Made by a program: the position numbers and the translations under genes | Shown here: positions 1 through 5,098 of the stretch, piece by piece | How positions within the stretch are numbered: the first letter of the stretch is position 1 | Layout: every line of letters starts with the position of its first letter | Notes under the pieces: model-generated | The model's database searches: none | The model's input: the letters and a program-made list of their open reading frames with translations, nothing else | Told to the model about the DNA's origin: nothing | Assembly: GCA_002352365.1 (NCBI GenBank) | Contig: DEIJ01000035.1 | Span: 1-5,098 of the forward strand | Direction: 5' to 3' | Source: Dehalococcoidia bacterium UBA2777 | Lineage (GTDB): Bacteria; Chloroflexota; Dehalococcoidia; UBA2247; UBA2777 | Length of the DNA: 5,098 bases

Positions 1-751
1 GCACGGTTACGATCTCCTTTAGCGGATTTATTCCAATTACCACTGCTCGCCCTAGAGAGGTAGCAACCTGCTGACCTAAGGGGGGTAATTTATCCCTCAT
101 GAGGCGATATAACTCATCCTCATAACCTAGGCAGCACAGGAGGCGGCCACAGATACCGGAGATCTTAGCAGGATCGAGGGATAGGTTTTGCTCCTTGGCC
201 ATTTTGACCGAGAGGGGGTTAAATTCGCTCAAGAAGGTGGCGCAACATAGCGGACGGCCGCATCTACCAAACCCGCCGATAATTTTGCTCATCTCCCTAG
301 GTCCTATTTGGCGGAGCTCTACCCTTACTTTAAGAGCATTTGTTAACTCCCGCACCAAGTGGCGGAAATCCACCTTGCCTGTAGCGCTAAAGGAGATAAC
401 CAGATGGCAGCCGTCAAGAGTGTAATCAGCCTCAAGGGGCTTTATGGGCAGATTAAGCTTAGCTGCCAATTCCTTGCACTTGACTAGGGTCTCTTGTTGT
501 CTCTGGTGCAAATCATCCCATTGTTGTAGGTCTTCAGGGGTCGCTTTACGCAGCACTGGCTTTAGTGGTTCGGTCATCTCCCCGACTTGCTTAGGGGCAA
601 TAACCACCTTCCCCAACTCCAAACCATGTGAGGTCTCCACCACCACGTAGTCGTTTACCACCAAATCTATATCTTGGGGATCAAAATAATACAACCTCCC
701 AGCTCGCTGAAAACGAATAGCAACAGCATTTTTCCCGTCTTCTATTACCAC
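1..751 (-). CDS. ricT: RicT/YaaT-type PSP1 domain protein, 3' end cut by the window edge
   Basis: In Bacillus, RicT (YaaT) works with RicA and RicF in an Fe-S-carrying complex that promotes RNase Y-dependent mRNA maturation and affects the phosphorelay; it is cytosolic and membrane-associated. The first 250 residues are present. Residues 11-60 resemble the N-terminal part of Bacillus YaaT (IRF, LYYFDP, GKVVIA). Residues 106-225 form the PSP1 core with ATGKVDFR, VELRQIG, GRCGRPLCC (C164, C169, C170), VKMAKEQNLSL, KISGICGRLLCC (C201, C206, C207) and GYEDE. All six conserved cysteines are there. Bacillus YaaT has about 275 residues, so only a short tail should be missing. The start is GTG at 751-749, the first possible start after an in-frame TGA, with AAGAG nine bases upstream. 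It follows hisD by 18 bases and is presumably co-transcribed. Neither RicA nor RicF is visible. The family call is strong; the Bacillus role is carried over by analogy. Confidence 0.9.
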   Translation of the reverse strand, partial: MVIEDGKNAVAIRFQRAGRLYYFDPQDIDLVVNDYVVVETSHGLELGKVVIAPKQVGEMTEPLKPVLRKATPEDLQQWDDLHQRQQETLVKCKELAAKLNLPIKPLEADYTLDGCHLVISFSATGKVDFRHLVRELTNALKVRVELRQIGPREMSKIIGGFGRCGRPLCCATFLSEFNPLSVKMAKEQNLSLDPAKISGICGRLLCCLGYEDELYRLMRDKLPPLGQQVATSLGRAVVIGINPLKEIVTV

Positions 752-769
752 TATGCTATTCTCTTTAGC

Positions 770-2089
770 TCAAATCCCTCTTAGTTCTATCGCTCGGGCA
801 TGTCCCCCAAGTCCTTCAGCTTGGGCTAAGACTTTGGCTGCTGGCCCCAATGCCCTCAAGGAGGCACTATCTACAGCTACTACACTGGTGACCTTGAGGA
901 AATCATCTACGCCCAAGGGGGAGCTAAAGCGAGCCGACCCTCCAGTGGGCATGACATGGCTTGGCCCAACAATATAATCACCCAGGACTTCAGGAGAACT
1001 TCTAGCTATGAAAATGCCACCAGCGTTCTTAATTTTACCAATATGTGACCAGGGATCCGCTACCATAAGAGAAAGATGCTCTGGGGCATACAAGTTGACT
1101 AGCTCTAAGGCCTCATCTATATCAGCTACTATGATTATGCTGCCTTTATTCTCTAACGCCGCTTGGGCAATTTCCTTTCGTTCCAAGTCGGCTAGCTGAC
1201 ATCTGACCTCTTGGCTTACTCCCAGAGCTAGTTTAGGGGAGGTGGTAATCAAAATAGCTGAGGCCAGAGGATCATGCTCAGCTTGAGCAAGGAGATCAGC
1301 AGCGCAGCAAACCGGATCAGCAGTTTCATCAGCTACAATAACCGTCTCGGTAGGTCCATATAATCCATCTATGCCAACTATCCCATAAACCATTTTTTTG
1401 GCCAACTGGACAAAGATATTGCCTGGCCCGCAGATTTTGTCTACCTTAGGGATAGATTCAGTTCCAAAAGCTAATGCCGCAATGGCCTGAGCCCCCCCAA
1501 CCTTGAAGATACGGTCCACTCCGCAAATATCCGCTGCCACTAATGTAGCCGGAGATACTACTCCCCCCATTTTGGGGGGGGTGGTGAGAATCACTTCAGT
1601 AACTTGAGCTACTTTAGCAGGAATGACACTCATAAGCACCGTTGCTGGATAGCAGGCCGTGCCGCCAGGGACATAAATTCCTACTCGGGCTAAAGGGCGG
1701 ACAAGCTGCCCTATTGCACCTTCGCTAAAGTCAATCCAGCTTTGATGCTTATGAACTAGGTGAAAGGAACGGATTCTTTGGGCGGCAAGGTTTAGAGCCG
1801 AGATAAATTCTTCACTTACCCCAGTGTAAGCCTGAACAATCTCCTCCTTGGCTACCTCCAGACGGCTTAATCTTACTCCATCGATTCTTTGTGCATAATC
1901 CAACACGGCCGCATCGCCTGAGGAGCGTACCCGGTGTAAAATTTCAGCCACCACTTGCTCTGGGGTGAGCTCTCGAGCGAAGATCTCCTTTATCTTTTGA
2001 TTTACTTGCGGGGGGAGTTGAGAATCCTCAATAGAAGGAGACCTCACCAACATGGGTCTAGCATTTTCCGCTCCGGTAATTATCTTCAT
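770..2089 (-). CDS. hisD: Histidinol dehydrogenase
   Basis: This zinc enzyme oxidises L-histidinol to L-histidine in two NAD-dependent steps, the end of histidine biosynthesis, in the cytosol. Its 439 residues are the normal family length. Visible motifs are GIYVPGGTACYPATVLM (137-153), KVGGAQAIAALAFGT (196-210), ICGPGN (219-224), AQAEHDP (268-274), YAPEHL (334-339), GDYIVGPSHVMPTGG (370-384) and GLGGHA (426-431). Aligned with E. coli HisD these supply the zinc ligands Q269, H272, D371 and H430 and the acid-base pair E337/H338, so the enzyme looks fully active. The ATG at 2089-2087 gives the family-like opening MKIITGAE. The best ribosome site, AAGAGG (2109-2104), lies inside the last codons of yebC and about 14 bases from the ATG, which suggests translational coupling. 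No other his gene is in the window. A C8 run with a GC hairpin lies in codons 169-175 (its GGGGGG arm reaches codon 177), but the frame is intact. HisD-like enzymes for other alcohols exist, yet the complete active site favours histidinol. Confidence 0.95.
   Translation of the reverse strand: MKIITGAENARPMLVRSPSIEDSQLPPQVNQKIKEIFARELTPEQVVAEILHRVRSSGDAAVLDYAQRIDGVRLSRLEVAKEEIVQAYTGVSEEFISALNLAAQRIRSFHLVHKHQSWIDFSEGAIGQLVRPLARVGIYVPGGTACYPATVLMSVIPAKVAQVTEVILTTPPKMGGVVSPATLVAADICGVDRIFKVGGAQAIAALAFGTESIPKVDKICGPGNIFVQLAKKMVYGIVGIDGLYGPTETVIVADETADPVCCAADLLAQAEHDPLASAILITTSPKLALGVSQEVRCQLADLERKEIAQAALENKGSIIIVADIDEALELVNLYAPEHLSLMVADPWSHIGKIKNAGGIFIARSSPEVLGDYIVGPSHVMPTGGSARFSSPLGVDDFLKVTSVVAVDSASLRALGPAAKVLAQAEGLGGHARAIELRGI
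1563..1581. repeat. Inverted G/C homopolymer hairpin inside hisD
   Basis: Six C (1563-1568), the loop ATTTT and eight G (1574-1581) form a stem of at least six GC pairs with a five-base loop. In the hisD mRNA this reads CCCCCCCC-AAAAT-GGGGGG and encodes the Pro-Pro-Lys-Met-Gly-Gly stretch. The frame is intact here. It is a likely site of slippage or of sequencing error. Confidence 0.6.
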
Positions 2090-2099
2090 GGGAGATAAA

Positions 2100-2849
2100 C
2101 TAACCTCTTAATTTTTCTAAAACTTCATCAGAGAAATCGATATTGGAGAACACCCGCTGTACATCATCCAACTCTTCCAGTTGGTCCAAAAGCTTCAGAG
2201 CTTGCCAGGCAGTTTTCTCTTCAAGCTCCACTGTTGTCTTGGGCAGCATCGGGAGGTCAGAGGAGATTAGAGATAGGTTTTTTCGCTCCATCGCCTTTCG
2301 TACTGTGTCTAATTCCTCAGGCTTGGTATGAATTTCTAGATACCCCTTCTCTATCTTAACCTCCTCAGCTCCAGCATCAATAGCATAAAGAGCCGCCTCT
2401 TCAGCTTCTTGACCACTACTTTCTATAGTGATGACTCCTTTAGTCTCGAAAAGCCAGGCTACACAGCCAGCTTCCCCTAGGCTGCCGCCGCCTCGGCTGA
2501 GGGTATGACGTATTTCTTGGAGGGCACGATTACGGTTATCGCTCACTACTTGCAAGAGTATCGCTACCCCACCTGGCCCATATCCTTCAAATGTTGCCTC
2601 GATAAGGTTCGCTCCTTCTCCTTCACCAGCGGCGCGCTTAATAGCTCTGTCAATATTCTCTGAAGGCATATTATGCTCCCGGGCTTTTTGCACCACAAGG
2701 CGAAGAGGCGAGTTATGCTCTGGATCGCTGCCTCCCTGGCGTACCGCCACGGTGATCTCTCGAGCCAATTTGGTAAAAAGCTGACCTCGCCGCACATCGG
2801 TTATCCCTTTTTGACGCTTAATCTGTGCCCACTTGGAATGTCCCGACAT
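2100..2849 (-). CDS. yebC: YebC/TACO1-family translation factor
   Basis: YebC proteins were long annotated as transcription regulators (PmpR in Pseudomonas). More recent work on bacterial YebC2 and mitochondrial TACO1 shows that they relieve ribosome stalling, notably at proline runs. The 249 residues are the standard length. The opening MSGHSKWAQIKRQKG (1-15), RGQLFTKLAREI (21-32), NMPSENIDRAIKRA (60-73), EGYGPGGVA (88-96), DNRNR (104-108), GGSLGEAGCVAWLF (121-134) and an acidic C-terminal domain (about 135-245) are all typical. The start ATG has GGAG (2861-2858) eight bases upstream. It is the first gene after the promoter at 2925-2897, with a leader of about 40 bases, and its stop lies 10 bases before hisD. 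Which YebC subfamily it belongs to, and so whether it is a translation factor or a DNA-binding regulator, cannot be settled from motifs alone. The family assignment is secure. Confidence 0.95.
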   Translation of the reverse strand: MSGHSKWAQIKRQKGITDVRRGQLFTKLAREITVAVRQGGSDPEHNSPLRLVVQKAREHNMPSENIDRAIKRAAGEGEGANLIEATFEGYGPGGVAILLQVVSDNRNRALQEIRHTLSRGGGSLGEAGCVAWLFETKGVITIESSGQEAEEAALYAIDAGAEEVKIEKGYLEIHTKPEELDTVRKAMERKNLSLISSDLPMLPKTTVELEEKTAWQALKLLDQLEELDDVQRVFSNIDFSDEVLEKLRG

Positions 2850-2870
2850 ATCCTATTCTCCGCCTCTTAA

Positions 2871-2884
2871 GGAAAGCGCTTTTG
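2871..2884. promoter_or_regulatory. LacI-family/cre-like palindrome in the yebC leader
   Basis: AAAGCGCTTT (2873-2882) is a perfect 10-base palindrome just downstream of the predicted transcription start. Read on the minus strand, the 14-base context CAAAAGCGCTTTCC matches the symmetric catabolite-response element TGAAAGCGCTTTCA at 11 positions. A LacI-family repressor acting as a roadblock would fit. A 10-base palindrome can arise by chance, so this is only a candidate. Confidence 0.3.
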
Positions 2885-2896
2885 CCATCTAGGAGT

Positions 2897-2925
2897 AATA
2901 TACCCTATAAGGGTAGATGTATCAA
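2897..2925 (-). promoter_or_regulatory. Sigma-70 promoter for yebC-hisD-ricT
   Basis: On the minus strand TTGATA (2925-2920) and TATATT (2902-2897) are separated by exactly 17 bases, close to the consensus for the housekeeping sigma factor. Initiation would fall near 2890, leaving about 40 bases of leader before the yebC ATG. No strong terminator separates it from the upstream decarboxylase gene, so some read-through from that gene is possible. Confidence 0.7.
2901..2915. promoter_or_regulatory. Dyad in the promoter spacer, possible operator
   Basis: TACCC and GGGTA flank TATAA, giving a 15-base dyad that fills most of the spacer and touches the -10 box of the yebC promoter. A dimeric repressor or a MerR-like activator could bind there. 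It could also form a weak five-pair hairpin in transcripts leaving the upstream gene, but it has no convincing U-tract. The binding role is inferred from position only. Confidence 0.3.
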
Positions 2926-2933
2926 GGGGTGGT

Positions 2934-4439
2934 TTAATGGGGGGGGAGTGATTGCGGTTCCTTCCCCCAATCCATATCCCGAGAGAAGATATCGGCATAC
3001 TCTTCACGCTTTACTACTAGTCGAGGTCTCCTATCTCGAGTGATCATCACCTTGGCCGGCCGAGGGAAGGAATTGGCATTAGAGGCAAAGAAATCTGAAT
3101 ATGCTCCGGTATCGTAAAAAATCAGATAGTCTCCTTTTTCCGGGGTTCTCTCCAGGGTGGTTTTTATCCTCACCAGAAGATCACCTGTATAGCATAAATT
3201 ACCCGCCACAAAGGTATTAAAAGGCTCACCTTGTCCGAGGTTATTGGCTATTTCCATTCTATGAAGCTGCTCGGGAATAATTATATTTTGGCCATGAAGA
3301 TTAACCCCGCCATCGACATGAACTATATTTTCCCCCCCTGATGTTGTTCCCACATGACCCACCCTAAATATAGTTAATCCCGCGTTGCCTACAATCCCTC
3401 TTCCTGGTTCGAGGACAAACAAAGGGGATCCTATCTCCTCCAATCCCTGCTTGAAACTTTTTGCTGGATTCGAGCTATATACCCCACTGAGCAAATCATT
3501 TAAGAACGAATCTGGGGTAAAGCAAGAATAAAGTTCCTCCCCTTGCCAAATCAACCCCCTGGAGGCGAAGTCATATTCATATCCTATAGGCTCATTGCCC
3601 CAAGTGAAATCCTGATCGGCTTTAATCTGCGCCTTTATCTGTTCCCATCTCTCCCTTGCTAGGTAAGAGATGCCGAAACCTCCGCCAAGATCGATTTCCT
3701 TGATATCAAAGCCAAGGCTGATGGCTTCTTCAGCTAGCTTTATCAACATCCCCAGAACCTGGGTGTAGGCATTTAGCCGGGTAATCTGTGACCCCAGATG
3801 CACCATTAGTCCCTGTAGATTTATATAATTTAGCTGGGTAAGTTTACGCAAAACATCCCTCACTCGGCTGAGATCAATCCCGAATTTGCTCCACTTCCCT
3901 GAGGTAAAGATATTGGCAGCAGTGATATTCTCCAATGGGAAACCAGAAAGGCGGAGATTGATTTTGGCCTCTTTCCCCAACTCCCGGGCAATGTCGCTTA
4001 TCAGGTACAACTCGTCTTCGGGGTCTATATTGACGATTATTCCCCTTTGGACGCATTCTGCTAAAAAGCGTTCGCTTTTGCAGTTGCCGTTTGCCCTGAT
4101 CTTTTCCGCTGGCACCCCAGCATCGAGAGCAAACCAGAGCTCATATTCCGAGGCTACATCTGCACCGGCACCGCATTCAGCAAGGATGTTGATCAGGGCA
4201 AAGGTGGTATTAGCCTTCACCGCATAACAAACCAGATAGTGGTCATATATGCTTCCCAACACTTGATATCTTCGGTAATTCTCCTCTATAACGGGTTGGA
4301 ACAAAACATACAGCGGTGTACCATATTCTTCTGCCAAGTCTACCATATCTATGCCGCAAATCCTGCGCCGTCTCCTGCCATGTTTAACTATTTCCTCTAT
4401 GTATTTGCCCCATGGTTCCCAAGCGATCTTTTGCTTCAT
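2934..4439 (-). CDS. Fold-type III PLP-dependent decarboxylase, divergent LysA-like
   Basis: This is an alanine-racemase-barrel PLP enzyme of the diaminopimelate/ornithine/arginine decarboxylase superfamily, 501 residues against roughly 415-440 for LysA. The barrel domain has GTPLYVL (40-46), the PLP lysine K75 in YAVKAN, the phosphate-site segments HLGSQ (214-218) and DLGGGFGISY (250-259), and EPGR (344-347). The C-terminal beta domain has VDGGVN (375-380), NLCYTGD (414-420), GAY (445-447) and FPRPAKVMI (458-466). C416 and D420 of the catalytic CESxD motif are kept, but its glutamate is Y417, and the usual RPxxY after the DxG motif is absent. About 45 extra residues lie between 260 and 343. 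The substrate is therefore uncertain; decarboxylation of a non-DAP amino acid is my inference. The ATG at 4439-4437 has GAGG six bases upstream (4449-4446); an open frame to 4484 was not preferred. The start overlaps the HNH gene by 56 bases. Residues 22-26 are five arginines in a row. Confidence 0.85.
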   Translation of the reverse strand: MKQKIAWEPWGKYIEEIVKHGRRRRRICGIDMVDLAEEYGTPLYVLFQPVIEENYRRYQVLGSIYDHYLVCYAVKANTTFALINILAECGAGADVASEYELWFALDAGVPAEKIRANGNCKSERFLAECVQRGIIVNIDPEDELYLISDIARELGKEAKINLRLSGFPLENITAANIFTSGKWSKFGIDLSRVRDVLRKLTQLNYINLQGLMVHLGSQITRLNAYTQVLGMLIKLAEEAISLGFDIKEIDLGGGFGISYLARERWEQIKAQIKADQDFTWGNEPIGYEYDFASRGLIWQGEELYSCFTPDSFLNDLLSGVYSSNPAKSFKQGLEEIGSPLFVLEPGRGIVGNAGLTIFRVGHVGTTSGGENIVHVDGGVNLHGQNIIIPEQLHRMEIANNLGQGEPFNTFVAGNLCYTGDLLVRIKTTLERTPEKGDYLIFYDTGAYSDFFASNANSFPRPAKVMITRDRRPRLVVKREEYADIFSRDMDWGKEPQSLPPH

Positions 4440-4959
4440 TGGTTTCCTCATACAGCACGAATTGCTGCCACTCGCTATGAGCATCGAGGTAATGATAGGG
4501 GATATAAAAGCTGACCGGGTGGGGGGAGAAGGGTTGGCGGATAAGCTTCATCCCCGCTTCACTAGGGCTGCGCCCTGCCTTGCGGCAATTGCAGGATATG
4601 CAGCAGCTAACCACATTTCCCCAAACATGTCCCCCTCCCCGATGGCGAGGGATGATATGATCTAAAGTCAGCTCCTTGGTCCTCTTACCACAATATTGGC
4701 AAGTGTATTTATCCCGATCGAATACTTCAAGGCGGTTCACCTTCCGTTGGAATCGAGGACGTCTCTTAACCATACAGACCAGACGGATTACTGAAGGGAG
4801 AGGAAAGCAACACCACACCGAGTGTACTTCTCCTGAGCCATTGAGTAATAATTCGGCTTTGCCCTGCCAGATTAAAACAATTGCCCTTCTCACCCGACAA
4901 ATATTAATTGGCTCGTAATTCTGATTAAGGACAAGGACAGGATTACTTATACTATCCAA
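4384..4959 (-). CDS. HNH-family endonuclease-like protein, TTG start
   Basis: This 191-residue protein belongs to the stand-alone HNH family whose N-terminus reads like VLVLNQNYEPINI (8-20) followed by RRAIVLIWQGKAE (24-36) and PSVIRL (55-60). The HNH fold is at 81-135. It has a zinc-binding pair C87/C90 (YTCQYC), catalytic D100-H101 (LDHIIP), GGG at 108-110, N115, and a second pair C120/C123 in CISCN, then RKAGRSP. HNH folds cut DNA with one divalent metal, but this subfamily is poorly characterised and no partner methylase or phage gene is visible. The start is TTG at 4959-4957, the only usable start after an in-frame TAG, with a strong AGGGGG site (4970-4965) five bases upstream. The last residues, after SEWQQFVLY (162-170), run into the next gene and carry that gene's ribosome site, so translation of the two is probably coupled. 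The family call is strong; the biological role is unknown. Confidence 0.88.
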   Translation of the reverse strand: MDSISNPVLVLNQNYEPINICRVRRAIVLIWQGKAELLLNGSGEVHSVWCCFPLPSVIRLVCMVKRRPRFQRKVNRLEVFDRDKYTCQYCGKRTKELTLDHIIPRHRGGGHVWGNVVSCCISCNCRKAGRSPSEAGMKLIRQPFSPHPVSFYIPYHYLDAHSEWQQFVLYEETNEAKDRLGTMGQIHRGNS

Positions 4960-4982
4960 GCTTTCCCCCTAACAAGTTATCT

Positions 4983-5011
4983 ATTTTACTGAAAAAGCTC
5001 CCCCAGTGCAA
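4983..5011 (-). promoter_or_regulatory. Leftward promoter of the HNH-decarboxylase unit
   Basis: On the minus strand TTGCAC (5011-5006) and TAAAAT (4988-4983) are separated by 17 bases. The -10 box matches TATAAT at five of six positions and the -35 box keeps TTG. Initiation near 4976 would leave a leader of only about 17 bases, which holds the AGGGGG ribosome site and leaves no room for a riboswitch. It should serve both overlapping genes. Confidence 0.5.
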
Positions 5012-5029
5012 GGATTTCCCGCCGCGATG

Positions 5030-5058
5030 TTTACAAATAACTTTTTTAGGAATAAAAT
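5030..5058 (+). promoter_or_regulatory. Candidate rightward divergent promoter
   Basis: TTTACA (5030-5035) and TAAAAT (5053-5058) lie 17 bases apart on the plus strand, each matching its consensus at five of six positions. A ribosome-site-like GAGG and an ATG follow at 5075-5078 and 5088-5090, as expected for a gene leaving the window to the right. The region is AT-rich, which raises the chance of a fortuitous match. Confidence 0.45.
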
Positions 5059-5067
5059 ATATTTTAT
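5052..5067. promoter_or_regulatory. 16-bp perfect AT palindrome over the rightward -10 box
   Basis: ATAAAATATATTTTAT is identical to its own reverse complement over all 16 bases and covers the -10 box and start region of the candidate rightward promoter. Such a position suits a repressor operator. Because the stretch is entirely A and T, chance symmetry or a simple DNA-melting element is also possible. Confidence 0.35.
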
Positions 5068-5087
5068 CAAATTAGAGGTAAACCTCC

Positions 5088-5098
5088 ATGGGCGGGTG
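5088..5098 (+). CDS. Possible start of a divergent gene, product unknown
   Basis: Only ATG GGC GGG and two further bases are inside the window, so nothing can be said about the product. The call rests on GAGG (5075-5078) nine bases upstream and on the candidate rightward promoter. The GAGG lies in a short dyad (GAGGT-AA-ACCTC, 5075-5086), which may be fortuitous. Confidence 0.25.

Noticed and set aside
195..977. Plus-strand open frames at 195-425, 444-650 and 753-977
   Set aside because: They lie antisense to ricT and hisD, have no recognisable motifs, and the minus-strand frames explain the sequence fully.
1572..1583. Programmed ribosomal frameshift at the hisD C8-A4 run
   Set aside because: The phase does not fit a standard slippery heptamer in the hisD frame, and the frame continues correctly without any shift.
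2564..2797. Minus-strand 77-residue open frame inside yebC
   Set aside because: It is an alternative frame of yebC, whose own frame shows complete family motifs.
2897..2915. Intrinsic terminator after the decarboxylase gene
   Set aside because: The only hairpin has five pairs, half of them weak, and lacks a U-run. The same bases form a near-consensus promoter.
4440..4484. Upstream extension of the decarboxylase to the ATG at 4484
   Set aside because: The ATG at 4439 has a well-spaced GAGG. The extra 15 residues do not resemble the family and would lengthen the overlap with the HNH gene.
3874..4665. Open frames at 3874-4056 (minus), 3886-4227, 4239-4514 and 4351-4665 (plus)
   Set aside because: All are alternative or antisense frames of the decarboxylase and HNH genes, with low-complexity, motif-free translations.
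5043..5070. Second leftward promoter, TTGATA with TAAAAA at 16 bases
   Set aside because: The -10 match is poor and the stretch is AT-rich, so a match is expected by chance; the promoter at 5011-4983 is better placed.

Overview
The window holds five protein-coding genes, all read right to left on the minus strand, and possibly the first codons of a sixth gene that diverges at the right edge. All five frames are open and show no frameshift. No rRNA, tRNA, CRISPR array, insertion sequence or prophage gene was recognised. Base composition is roughly balanced. The RicT/YaaT-type PSP1 protein, the sequence style of YebC and HisD, and the HNH family next to them suggest a free-living, amino-acid-synthesising bacterium. 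Chloroflexota (Dehalococcoidia-like) is my best guess, with a deep Firmicutes lineage as the alternative. This placement rests on remembered sequence style and is tentative.

Right part (about 2934-5098). A 128-base intergenic region (4960-5087) carries a leftward promoter for a two-gene unit. It also carries a candidate rightward promoter with a 16-bp perfect AT-rich palindrome over its -10 box. The leftward unit starts with an HNH-family protein that uses a TTG start. Its last 56 bases overlap the start of a 501-codon fold-type III PLP-dependent decarboxylase related to diaminopimelate decarboxylase (LysA). That enzyme keeps the PLP-binding motifs, but it has lost the usual substrate-recognition motifs and has gained an insertion of about 45 residues. 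Its substrate is therefore probably not meso-diaminopimelate.

Left part (1-2933). An 84-base gap contains a near-consensus sigma-70 promoter (TTGATA, 17 bp, TATATT). A short dyad lies in its spacer, and a second palindrome, resembling a LacI-family operator, lies in the leader. This promoter should drive yebC, hisD and ricT, which are spaced by only 10 and 18 bases. YebC is a TACO1-type translation factor. HisD catalyses the last two steps of histidine synthesis and has every catalytic residue. RicT/YaaT is a cysteine-rich PSP1 protein cut by the left edge. No other his gene is visible, so hisD sits as an orphan between two housekeeping RNA/translation genes.

The least explained parts are the divergent LysA-like enzyme coupled to the HNH protein, and the palindromes placed on the promoters. 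The other three genes are recognisable members of known families.
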